A stretch of DNA of 64,000 nucleotides from Cryptomeria japonica (lineage: Eukaryota; Streptophyta; Pinopsida; Cupressales; Cupressaceae). The stretch lies in contig NC_081412.1 of assembly GCF_030272615.1 (NCBI RefSeq), forward strand, positions 669,192,852 to 669,256,851. Reading direction: 5' to 3'. The notes under the pieces are model-generated. The model searched no databases and was not told the origin of the DNA. It was given only the letters and a program-made list of their open reading frames with translations. A program made the translations under genes and the position numbers. Shown piece after piece: positions 22,147 through 33,000 of this stretch. How positions within the stretch are numbered: the stretch's first letter is position 1; each line of letters opens with the position of its first letter.

Positions 22147-23281
22147 TGATAGACTTATAAACCACTGAGAGGGGGGGTAAAGATACTTAACTAGTTTAAA
22201 CAATACTACTTTAAACACCGACCGGTAAAGATACTTAACTAGTTTACTTAATACTATGCATGCAATCTAAAATGATATTAAAGCATCCACAACAAGTAAA
22301 ACATCCACCATAACACAAGTGTATATACGTGGAAAACCCAACTGGGGAAAACCACGGTGAGATGAGACTCACAAGTTAACTATTTGCAGTAATAGGTAGT
22401 TGACCGGTCAAGGTCTACAAAAGTGCTCTGCTAGGAGCGAATCCTGTTAAAGATCCCAAAGCCTCATTAGGAGTTATACCCTGTTAAAGGTAGTACCCTG
22501 TTAGTAGTAACCTCGTTAGAGGATTTCAAACCCAAACTAATGGATCACCTTGTTAGAGGATTTTTACAATGAAGCTTGTTAGAGCTTACCTGGTTAGGGG
22601 ATTTGATTGTTGTAGTGATTGGAAAACATGTGGTGTGATCTAGAAGTAACACAACTTGCTTGAATAGATCCTCTTCTGCTCATTCAAAACTGCATCACCA
22701 ACATACTCTACTATGCCTTTATTAAATCGCAACGATTTAACACTTCTATCTCGCATCATAAAATAATTCATCATAATGTCATTATATAGACATTAGATTG
22801 CATGTTGGCTCAGGAATCATATCACAATTTCCTAGGTGCAGTGTATCTGGACAATCTAACATAACTCATCATAGATTGCCGCCAAATCTGCCGGTTAGGG
22901 ATAACTCATTATGGCCGGTGATAACTCATCACACAATCAATGAATATTGGTTGGAACACTGATACCGACTAAGAGTTAACCATATTCAACACATAAACTG
23001 ATTGTCTTCCATTTGCTTCTTGCATCGTCTCCGCTAAATCCCCAAGCTGGTGTCATGCCATTCCTGTATATATCGGTTGTCTACATATACCGGTTACACC
23101 CTCTAAACCATCTGGACTTTACTATACATATGATACCGGTTTTGCAATACAAGGGACTTTTAGAAGTAGTATCGGTTTGTCTCAACTAAGATGATTAAGA
23201 CAATGTGATCATGTGTGTGTATACATGTGCCATCAATGACAACACATGAAGTCATCCATTACAATTATCATCAAGCCAACA
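22147..23281 (-). repeat. Element A 5' LTR
   Basis: This 1135-bp LTR has the same limits as 10983-12086. Its stem-loop row lies at about 22425-22600 and includes AAGCTTGTTAGAGCTT (22572-22587), a perfect 5-bp stem. Confidence 0.92.
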
Positions 23282-23286
23282 GTAAT
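23282..23286. repeat. Target duplication of element A, right copy
   Basis: GTAAT matches 10978-10982. The sequence then continues the interrupted 5' LTR of B. Confidence 0.92.
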
Positions 23287-24016
23287 ATGTGATGTGTTAT
23301 GAAATATTTTCCAAATACACTGCACCTAGGAAATTGTGATGAGGTTCTTGAGCCGACATGAAATCTAATGTCTATAAAATGACATTATGATGAACTATTT
23401 TGATGATGTAAGATACAAGTGATGTTGTGAGTTCAAGTTGATGTGAATTATAGAGTATGTCGGTGATGCAATATTGAGTGAGCAGAAGAGGATCTATACC
23501 AACAAGATGTGCTATTACTAGATCACACCACTTGTTGTTTTCTAATCACTACAACAGTCAAATTCTCTAATCGGGTAAGCTCTACCAAGCTTTATTGTAC
23601 AAATCCTCTAACCAGGTGATCCATTAGTTTGGGTTTTGAAATCCTCTACTAAGGTTACTCCTAATAGGGTAGTACCTTTAATAGCGTATAGCTCCTAATA
23701 GGGTATTGGGATCTTTAAAAGGATTCACTCCTAATAGAGCACTTTGTAGACCTTAACTGGTCAGTTACCTATTTCTACAGATAGTTAACTTGTGAGTCCC
23801 ATCTCACCGTGGTTTTTCCTAGTTGGGTTTTCCACATATAAACACTTGTGTTATAGTGGATGTTTTACTTGTTGTGGATGTTTTAATATCACTTTGGATT
23901 GCATGTATAGTTTTAAGTAAACTGGTTAATTGCTTTTATCAATCTGTATTAAAAGTGGTACTATATTTTCTATCACTGATTCACCCCCCCCCTCTCAGTG
24001 CTTTATAAGTCTATCA
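23287..24016 (+). repeat. Element B 5' LTR, second part
   Basis: It aligns with the 3' LTR from about 45935 to 46660. It ends CTATCA just before the primer site. The stem-loop row is at about 23565-23741 and includes AAGCTCTACCAAGCTT (23577-23592). Confidence 0.92.
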
Positions 24017-24018
24017 AT

Positions 24019-24031
24019 TGGTATGAGAGTC
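24019..24031 (+). promoter_or_regulatory. Element B primer binding site, mutated
   Basis: TGGTATGAGAGTC differs at two bases from the TGGTATCAGAGCC of element A. The position, two bases past the LTR, is the same. Confidence 0.85.
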
Positions 24032-24078
24032 TAAATTCCTTAAGGCCTAATTGCTTGGAAGGAAACCCTAAATCCACT

Positions 24079-24693
24079 ATGGGGGATATGATCTATAGAG
24101 AGATGGCTAGAGTGCTTGATGCAACCAAGGAAGAGCTTGAAACCCTAAGGGTCAGTTTTAAAGCATCACAAGTTAAAAGGAGAGGGTTGACTGAACAACT
24201 ATTGGAGATCTCTGACAATAGTTATGCAGATGAGGCCAACATTGATCTATTAGCTGAAGAAGTGGAAACATTGAATGAGGAAAAGCTAAATCTGAGAAGA
24301 GAACTTGAAACCCTAACAATCTGCATGTCATGAACTTGAAGCTAGGAGGGCAGCTGAAAACTAGATCAAAGAGAAAGATCATGAGATCTTTAAGATCAAG
24401 CAGGAGAATGTAGCCTCACATGAACATTGACATGAAGAGAAGGAAGAGAAGGAAACCTTACTGTTAGATCTTGAAGTGGCAATGTCTCTAAGAGAGACTC
24501 TAACTCAGCACAATGAAGATCTTACCAAAGAGCTTACTAAGGCTAATGGAAAACTTGAAAAGTTCAATAAGAGTTCTTCTATGTTGGATGAGCAGATCCA
24601 ATCTTAGAGGATGCAAGGTGACACATCTAGACTTGGTTTCAATACATCTGAGAAAGGAGAATCTTCCGGTATAAAGAGCAACATGCATGTAGG
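24079..24693 (+). pseudogene. Element B Gag-like protein, coiled-coil part
   Basis: It starts MGDMIYREMARVLDATKEEL, as in A, and runs through a Glu/Leu-rich coiled coil. Stops lie near 24331, 24364, 24430 and 24607. Gypsy C inserted at GTAGG (24689-24693), and the frame resumes at 37438. Role and family are as for the element A Gag. Confidence 0.8.
24689..24693. repeat. Target duplication of gypsy C, left copy
   Basis: GTAGG directly precedes the TGTGTGG LTR start and is matched at 37433-37437. Confidence 0.93.
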
Positions 24694-26380
24694 TGTGTGG
24701 GGGAAAAAGCGAGACTAGGTTAACATGCCCTAATCCTACCTTTTGACACACATTACGAAATACGAAAGAGCCTAGAGATATCGCACAATTGGCTACTTCT
24801 TTTGGTGAAAGAGAGAGCCATGGGATATCTTTTAGGATTCCTATTCCCTTGTTGAAATTGTAAGATCAAGTAATGCAAGTTCAAACCCTAATCCCAAAAT
24901 GCAAGTATGAACCAATAACAAGATTGCAGAATTGAGATTAAACAATGAACAACTGTAAGTACAAGGATGAAATAAGAATGCAGATATGTACCCGGAGTCA
25001 AAATCGGACTGAAAATGTTCGGGACGGGGGCGCGGGCGCCACTGTCCTGAAAACTGCACCGGAAACCACTGTTCTGCACTCTGAAACACTGTCTGGAAAC
25101 TGTCTGCAAACTGTCTGTCCGGAGGACCAGGGCGCCCAGCGCCTCTGTCCCAGGGACCAGGGCGCCCAGCGCCCCTGTCCTGGCAGGACCAGGGCGCCCA
25201 GTGCCCCTGTCCTGGCAGGACCAGGGCGCCCAGCGCCCCTGTCCCAGTCTCCTGCTCTGCAATTTCACACAGAGTGCTGTTCCAACTTTCTCTCTCCGAA
25301 TCTGTATCCCGCAGCGTCGTCCGAATCCCGAAACCTGCAATAATATCTGAAAAGGGGGAGGGGCGGCTATATAGGGTTTTGCCTTAGTCAAACCCCCGCT
25401 TCGGTGATTTCCACCTCCACGAATAGCCAAGTTGTTTTGTAAAATGTATTGTGTGTGCAGACCTAGTGTGTGTGCAAGGTCCAAAATGCAAGAAAGCAAA
25501 CTAGAGCAACCTAGAAAGTAAACCCTAATTGCTTGCAAATGATAATGTGAATGCTCTAAATCAAGATGCAATGTGATCTAAAGCATGAATAAATGATGTA
25601 TCAAAGCTTATGCAAAGACATGAAAACAATACGAAATCATACCCAACCCTCAAGGGAGGAGTACAAACCAATCTTTAGTTGGTAATCTCCTATTGTTCTT
25701 CAATGTCTTCCAAGCCCTAAGTGGATGAATGAGTTTGATAGATGCTTGATAGAATGATGTTGAATGTTGTTGAAGTCCTCAAAGATCTGCTCTTTCGCTG
25801 CATATGAAGTTCCTGGAAACAAAAATCCGATCCCTTCCAATGAAGAAAGAGAGCTCTTATGTACGAAACCCTAGGTCGTAAATTCGTATTTTGGCCGACC
25901 TAGAGATTGAATATCCCGCCAATTTCTTGGGGTTAAGCTTTATTTTATGATTGGATCGTGCTCCCAAAATTTCGGGAAAAATGTCTGGGACCATGTGCAC
26001 CGGGCGCCATGGTCCCGACAACTTTTCACCAAATTTTCAGGGTCGTCGGATATGATGATTTTAGAGAGAATCCCGAAGTTACAGGTGATTTCGAGATGTT
26101 TTGACCCCGAAACCAAGCCCCCAAGTTCGAAATAGGACTTAATTAGGGTTTTTGATTGAGTGGTGTATTAGAGGAATAAAATGCGAAGGGCGCGCTTTAG
26201 TGAAAGGGCCCAACTTTGTGATGTAGAGAATGATGAAATAGGACCTTAGACCTAATTAATTTGATTAATTAAGTGCTTAAGGAGAAATGCAATGCAGAAT
26301 GCAAAATGCACTAAGGCGGGTGCTAAACTAGGTGTGAAATTATACCACCCTAGCGAGTGCGTACAATTTACGACACTACA
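24694..26380 (-). repeat. Gypsy C 3' LTR
   Basis: On the plus strand it starts TGTGTGGGGGAAAAAGC and ends CGACACTACA. It carries a four-unit GC-rich minisatellite (25123-25252) where the other LTR has two units, which explains the 64-bp length difference. Confidence 0.95.
25123..25252. repeat. GC-rich minisatellite in gypsy C 3' LTR, four units
   Basis: Four units of 30-32 bp are built on GGACCAGGGCGCCCAGCGCC. The matching block of the 5' LTR (36238-36298) has two units. Because both LTRs are identical at insertion, the difference arose afterwards or through a template switch. Open frames across this block are repeat artefacts. Confidence 0.93.
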
Positions 26381-26395
26381 TTTAGCCCCCACTTT
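26381..26395 (-). promoter_or_regulatory. Gypsy C polypurine tract
   Basis: The minus strand reads AAAGTGGGGGCTAAA directly before the TGTAGTGTCG start of the 3' LTR. Confidence 0.88.
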
Positions 26396-26965
26396 AGCGG
26401 TCATATGAGTACTACGTGCATATGCAAGCTAAAGTACAGAAATGTAAACATTATTTTGAAAAAGGATATATCCATAAGATGTCGGACGAAGCCCCCAGCG
26501 GTATCTGCAGTACACAGTTAGGAACCGCACCCTACAAAACACACGTTAGATCACAAAATCACCTAATGCTTACTAGGGAAAGTGATGAAATCTGTGAGTA
26601 CCTATATGCCCCCCCCTGTTTCGACTTGCTTATTAGGGAGGTGAAACAGGGTAGCATGTTTACTTGCGACAAATTGTGTAAGAGAGTGTTGATGAGGGGT
26701 GTTCGCGAAATAGGCTTCATCAGAGCACTTTTTGGAACATCCCGAGAGTAGGAGAAGGAAAATACGATTCCAACACAACAAACGGCTCGAAAATCGCATC
26801 TCCCAAACTCAAGTTATGATAAGATGAATGAGAGAGGAAAAATTAGGGTTTCACAAAGTAAGAATAAACGAACGAGAGTATATACTTCGAAAGTGACACT
26901 TGTATTCGTCACTTTGTTGATTTTAAAATACTATTCAGTGCAGCGGAGCCCACATAGCCATCATC
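26396..26965 (+). promoter_or_regulatory. Upstream region of the antisense PMD gene
   Basis: This 570-bp stretch lies between the polypurine tract and the PMD start codon. It holds a possible TATA-like TATATA (26879-26884), 82 bp before the ATG. An open frame at 26416-26751 (111 codons) has no recognised motif and may be chance. Whether the gene uses this region or the LTR as promoter cannot be told from sequence. Confidence 0.4.
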
Positions 26966-29486
26966 ATGCCTTCACGACGACCGGAGCGTCCCACGAGGAT
27001 CGAGATCCTGCGCCAGGCCGTAATCGACGACGAGCCACTGGACAAGGTGAGTTGACTGAACATTTGACTTTTGATTTTTCGCATGTTTGACTTTTTCGTG
27101 ATCGTATGCGGGCCTTGAGGCCGACCGGGGCCCACCCAGGGCGCCATGGTCCCTGAGGGGTGCCCTGGTCCCTGACAGGGGCGCCATGGTCCCTGACAGG
27201 GGCGCCATGGTCCCCAATCAGGGCCTGGCGAGAGGTTACAAGGCTAGCATGCAATGTACAACAGTTTGCATTTGCGATTTCGATGATCGAGTACTGATTA
27301 TCGTCATGTTTTCGTGTTGCAGGGTCTCCCGTACATGAGAGAGCACACAGCAGGACATATTCTTCGCACTTTGCGAGATCAGATTCCGCAGCTGACTCAG
27401 TCAGAGAGAGACACTCTATCTATTGTAGGATTGTGGTACGTGATTCTGATGCCGACCATTCGATTTCATCCTGCGATGCTGATGGCCTTGATGGAGCGAT
27501 GGGATCCTGACACATGTACTTTTCACCTTCCAGTAGGAGAGCTGACGGTCACACTCGAGGATGTGTACCGTATACTTCGTCTTCCTATCAGAGGAGTGAC
27601 AATTACATACGCGACCGATCGGTCAGCGGAGGATCATCAGAGAGAGCAGGTGTATTGCATAGGGAGAGTCATGCCGAGCGAGACGAGAGGTCGCATCATG
27701 GTCAGCTGGCTCTTACATCCTACAGGGGAGGTACCACTTCTGAGATGCCTTATGATAGTCATCATAGCACTAGCCGTCTGCCCTAATGGGCGAGGGACAC
27801 ACATGCATGGGGGCCTCACATGGTGTATCAGAGCGATGGAGAGACACATGAGAGTTTATGCATGGGGTCGGAGTATGCTAGCACATCTCTATCACGACCT
27901 TGAGGAGTATGTATTCGAACAGGGGTTCAGTTTGATGACATGCACACTTCTACAGGTGTGGATTTTAGAGCACTTCACATGCACCAGGCCCGTCGGCTTT
28001 CCGCTGAGTACAGCGAGCGAGCGACCTAGGGTGTTCGCTTATCCACTTACTAGCGAGTGGAGATTTGGAGATTTGTTGTATTGGAGAGTGATTGTTGACA
28101 GACTGACATCCGAGGTGATAGTGTGGAGACCTTACCTACTGATGCACAGATGGGATGGTATGGAGAGACAGTTAGCATGTCTACAGAGGAACCGCCTACT
28201 GCGAGGACGATATGCACACATCATAGTCCCCTTCTACTTTGACCGAGTGCGGAGGCAGTTCGGACTAGAGCAGTGTGTTCCAGCCGATGTGCCCATCTAT
28301 ACTCAACACTCACGGGTCCTTCCTAGACCTGGAGCAGTAGTGAGACCGACGGTAGATGATATTGAGACGACAGACTTAGAGGGATCTGATCAGGATGTAG
28401 TCACTGACTACTCTGCAGAGCCTGGAGCACAGCGGAGGTACGTCTCATGGTTTATGAGATCATATCCAGGTCCTATCTTTCCACCAGATCATCCGACAGG
28501 CTATCCAGGCCCATGGAGACATGGAGACCGAGACGAGGACGAGGGATCCAAGTCAGAGGAGCCAGAGGAGGGAGAGGGTCATGAGGAGGCGGGAGATCCT
28601 GATCCACCTACAGGCGATCAGTCCAGTGACAAGGAGGAGGAGGATGAGGATGCAGATAGAGAGGAGGACGAGGAGGATGCAGGTGATGATGCGGATGAGG
28701 ACGAGGATGATGATGAGGAGGAGGAGGATAGAGATGATGAGGAGGAGTCAGATGCAGCTCCCCACCATTTAGGAGATGATACCATAGCTCTGGATCCACC
28801 TCTTATTCCCCAACAGGGGGAACAGGAGGCGATACGGAGACCTGTCACCAGTACCGTCCAACCTACACCCATCGTGGATAGAGTATACGAGCGAGGGGAG
28901 CCTAGCAGTTCTTAGTCACAGATACTACCATATCATGATCCCTACTGGCGCGAGGGAGATCCAGGTATAGTAGGTTTATATTGATTGATTAATGTTTTGA
29001 TGATATAGAATGGTACTAACAAAAATCTGTTCTATTGCCACAGCTAATGTGCAGGAATGGTGTTCCTTGATTCAGCAGGCAATGACAGACATTTCCATGA
29101 TAGCACAGATCCCCAGTTCCTCACAGATTGCCTATAGGCCTCAGGGGAACGCGGGTCGGCATGAGGATTTATTTTTCCCATTCCGAGTACAGGTAGATAT
29201 ATGGAGGGAGAGAGAGAGAGTCCTATCAGAGGACCTCTAGCAGGCGCGGCAGAGAGAGAGAGTCCTATCAGAGGACCTCCAGCAGGCGCAGCGAGATCTA
29301 GCAGCGGCTCAGACCGAGGCTACCACCTATCGTGTGATCCTTATGGATAGGGATCATAGGAGTTCCTCTCAAAGTCACTCACGATTTGTATCGCGCTACA
29401 CACCCATGGGTCCACCTTCACGGCCAGACCAGGAGGGAGCATCCAGTCGACACTCTCCAGCCACTAGCCCTAGGGATAGGAGATGA
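26966..29486 (+). pseudogene. Plant mobile domain (PMD) gene, three exons, antisense in gypsy C
   Basis: Exon 1 (26966-27046) starts MPSRRPERPTRIEILRQ and ends in K|GTGAGT. Intron 1 is 27047-27322. Exon 2 (27323-28964) holds the PMD, opening GLPYMREHTAGHILRTL and including LPVGELTVTLEDVYRILRLP, then an acidic Asp/Glu tract. Intron 2 is 28965-29043 in phase 1, and exon 3 (29044-29486) is a Gln/Arg-rich coiled segment. Both introns have GT-AG ends and keep frame. Two in-frame TAGs occur (28913-28915 and 29238-29240). The second is CAG in an adjacent duplicate of the same 45-base segment, so it is a C-to-T change. PMD proteins (MAIN/MAIL type) act in the nucleus, and copies in transposable elements are known. 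Role in the element is unknown. Confidence 0.85.
27047..27322 (+). other. PMD intron 1, with GC-rich motif copies
   Basis: This 276-bp GT-AG intron contains four spaced copies of a GGCGCCATGGTCCCTG-type motif (27138-27215). The motif is nearly the reverse complement of the unit in the LTR minisatellite of the same element. Its limits are fixed by frame and by the PMD start on both sides. Confidence 0.8.
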
Positions 29487-30059
29487 TTTTATGATGTACA
29501 GTGACCTAGATTTGTATACGATCCACACATATATATGTATATATACATGCTTATCTTTTGTCTCAAATGTGTTATCGTTAATGCTTAAAACAATTTATGT
29601 TTTGTTTTGACTAATACATTTGGTAAATGTACATGTATGTTCAAAATTTAATTGCCATGTGATTGATTTCTCAATGCTCCATGATTAAATTGATACATGT
29701 GTGACTTAATTAAAATATTTAATCAAGTGCTACATTGATGATAAGGAAGAAATATGCATTAAGCCTAAGAATCATATAACTAATGTGATTTAATTTTGAA
29801 CTTAAACACAACATGATACGATCCTACTTAATACATAAAGACATTGTATAATATGCTAGCATAATGAGAAATGTAAACCTTTTACAATTTACATTAATGA
29901 ATTCAAGACAAACTATAAAGTAAGAAGACATGCTTGTCAGGAACGAAGCAATATAGATTAAACATCATAACATTTAATTCTATTTTGCTTTAATTAAGAA
30001 ACACTAACATATTATCCAATGTTGAAGAATTGAAAAGAAGATAGATAAGAAATGAAGAA
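29487..30059. other. Spacer between PMD gene and pol of gypsy C
   Basis: This is AT-rich noncoding DNA of about 570 bp where the 3' ends of the antisense PMD gene and the sense pol ORF converge. No recognisable terminator or ORF is seen. Confidence 0.6.
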
Positions 30060-33000
30060 TTAACCATAATATCTACGCAAGTGCATAGCATTGATAGGTT
30101 CTTTAAGAGGCGTACCGTCTACATCCGCTATTTTGTAAGCACCTGATCCATAATCCTCAATAAAGATATATGGTCCAAGCCAATTAGGACTAAATTTTCC
30201 CTTTTCGGTCGGTAAGGCATTCACATTGCACTGATTCTCATAGAGGACTAAGTCACCTACTGAGAAGGAACGTTGAATAACCTTATCATTATAGCTTCGT
30301 TGTAGAGTTTTGTGATACGCTTGAATATGCTCAAGAGCGTTTATACACTGTTCATCAAGCATCTCAAGCTGTTGAAGTCGTTGTTCTCTATAAGAGTCAT
30401 CATCTACTATACCTTTAAGAGAAACCCTAAGTGATGGAATTTCTAACTCTAAGGGCATAATAGCATCAGCACCATAAACAAGATTATAAGGAGTAGTTCT
30501 CGTAGCAATTCATACACTCGTTCGGTAGGCCCAAAGAGCATAGATTAGCTGGTTACTCCAATCCTTACCATGCTTATTCACGGTTTTACGAAGAATTTGT
30601 TCGATTATCTTATTAGATGATTCGGCTTGACCATTTGACTGAGGATAGTATGGTGTAGAAAATTGATATTTGATATGATACTTCTCGAGGAATTTCTTCA
30701 CGTCCTTGTTCTTAAACGATGTCCCATTATCTGAGATAATGGTGGAAGGTATCCCAAATCGAGAAATGATGTTTTCTAGAAGAAATTGACAAATCACTTC
30801 AACAGTGGTAAAGCGAAGGGGAATAGCTTCTACCCACTTCGTAAAGTAATCTGTTGCAGTTATAATGAAGGTGTGTCCTTGAGATGAAGGAGGAGAGATT
30901 TTACCAATAAGATCCAAACCCCATGCGGAGAAAGGCCAAGAAGCTACTTGAGAACGGAGTTCTTGGGTAGGAGCATGAATCAAATTATTGTGTTGTTGAC
31001 ATTGATGACATTTTTTAACAAATGAAAAGGAATCCTTCTGCATAGTTTGCCAATAGTATCCCATACGAAGCAATCTATGAACCAAGGATTTGCCCCCAAA
31101 ATGCCCCCCACAGGCACCTGAATGTGCCTCTTCAAGAGCAACGGGGATTTTTGACTTGTTAAGACAATGAAGGAGAAGACCATCATAACCCCTTCGATAA
31201 AGGACATTAGAAAGGATGATATATCTAGCAGACAGCTTGCAGATTCTAGCCCTAGTGTTCCTATTAGCGGAATCAGGAAAGGTACCATCGGTCAAATATC
31301 TTACGATATGCGAGTACCATTCGTCTGAGTCTACAAAGTCACAACATGTTACCAGGCTAGAATCATCTACAATAGCCGGAGAAATAAGATTGTGAATAAC
31401 AAAATTAAGATCGACCATAGGGTTCTCTAAAGATACTAGAGAAGCCACACATGCCATTGCATCCGCATGTTGATTATCTTTTCGAGGAACGGGTTCCATG
31501 GTATAAGAATCGAAATTTTGTAATAAAGAGACAGCGAGGTCTTTATATTGTGATAATTTGTCTTGTTTTGCTTGATATATTCCTGTTACTTGTCTTATAA
31601 TCAATTGCGAATCTCCATAGATATGTATGTGTTTTATATTAAGAGCTAAGGCTGCTTTTATTCCCGCTATAAGAGCCTCATACTCAGCAATGTTATTGGT
31701 ACACAGGAAATTTAGACGATAGGATAAGGGAATGGACTTCTTCGTAGGAGAAATCAGAACAACCCCTGCCCCCGATCCCGTACGATGCTTAGAGCCATCA
31801 AAGTATAACTCCCAAGTTTCATCTTTCTCTATAGAAAGAATGAAGTCGTCAGGAAAGGACTTAGGGTTAGGGAAGGAGAAAGGTGAAGGGGCCTCAACTA
31901 AGTGATTGGTCAACGCTTGTCCTTTAATTGCTCTTTGTGAAACAAATTTAAGGTCAAATTCAGTTAACATCATAACCCACTTAGCTAGACGTCCTGATAA
32001 ATCAGTTTTAGAGAAAAGATGCTTCAAAGGATCAAACTTAACCATGACATGGACTTTTGAATTTAAAAGATAATGTCTCAATTTCTGAGTCGCAAACACC
32101 ACGGCCAAGCATTGTCTTTCTATCGCAGAATATCGGGTCTCATAATCGAGTAAGCTACGACTTATGTAATAAACCAGACATTCCTTTCCATCTTTATCAT
32201 GTTGGGCTAACAATGCTGTGAGAGCATGAGAAGAAGCAGTTGTATACAGAAGGAAGGGTTTAGAAGGTTCGGCAGGTTGAAGAATAGGAGGACTAGCCAA
32301 ATACACTTTTAAATCTTCAAATGCTTGCTGACAGTCTTCATTCCATTGGAAAGTGATATCCTTTTTAAGAAGTTGAGTAAAAGGAAAGGTACGATCCGCA
32401 AGTTGAGACACGAACCTACGAATAGCTTGAATCTTTCCTTGTAAGCTTTTAAGTTGAGACACATTTCGAGGAGGTGGCATGTTAACAATAGCATCTATTT
32501 TCTTAGTGTCCACCTCAATCCCACGATGCGAAACTATGAATCCTAATAGTTTTCCACTATCCACACCAAAAACACATTTTCGGGGATTCAAGCGCATGTG
32601 ATATTTACGAATTCTTTCAAAAATTTGGCGGAGGATTTTAACATGATCCATGCGAAGAAAGGATTTAGCTAAAATATCATCAACATAATCCTCTAAAATC
32701 TTATGCATATAATCATGAAAGATAAGGGTCATTGCTCATTGATAAGTTGCACCGGCGTTTTTAAGTCCAAAAGGCATCATTATCCAACAAAACGTACCCC
32801 AAGGAGTGGTGAAAGCAGTTTTGAATTGATCTTGAGGGTTAATAAAAATTTGATTGTAACCTGAAAAACCATCCATGAAGGATAACAAGGCATGTCCTGC
32901 CGTAGAATCAACTATCATGTCAATGTTTGGAAGAGGGAAATCATCTTTTAAAGAAGCCTTATTTAGATCCCGAAAGTCGGTACACATCCTTATTTTGTTA

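Larger units (their letters stand above)
10983..23281 (-). mobile_element. LTR element A (same family as B), minus strand
   Basis: Both LTRs, the initiator-Met primer site and the matching GTAAT duplications are visible. In sense (minus) order it has the 5' LTR (23281-22147), primer site, Gag-like ORF (22085-20790), a spacer, a second ORF from 20295, a polypurine tract and the 3' LTR (12086-10983). A copia element splits the second ORF. Without the copia the element is about 6.0 kb. Its second ORF lacks about 1.5 kb that B retains. It inserted into the 5' LTR of its own relative. Confidence 0.93.

Noticed and set aside
24888-25571. Open frames of 227 and 132 codons across the gypsy LTR
   Set aside because: They result from the GC-rich minisatellite lacking stops. 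The matching LTR interrupts or shortens them, and no domain is present.
26935-27254. Overlapping minus-strand frames with repeated APVRDHG
   Set aside because: They are a repeat artefact of the GC-rich motif in PMD intron 1.
28521-28872. Arg-, Pro/His- and Ser-rich frames in and opposite the PMD acidic tract
   Set aside because: They are shadow translations of a (GAG/GAT)-rich coding stretch.
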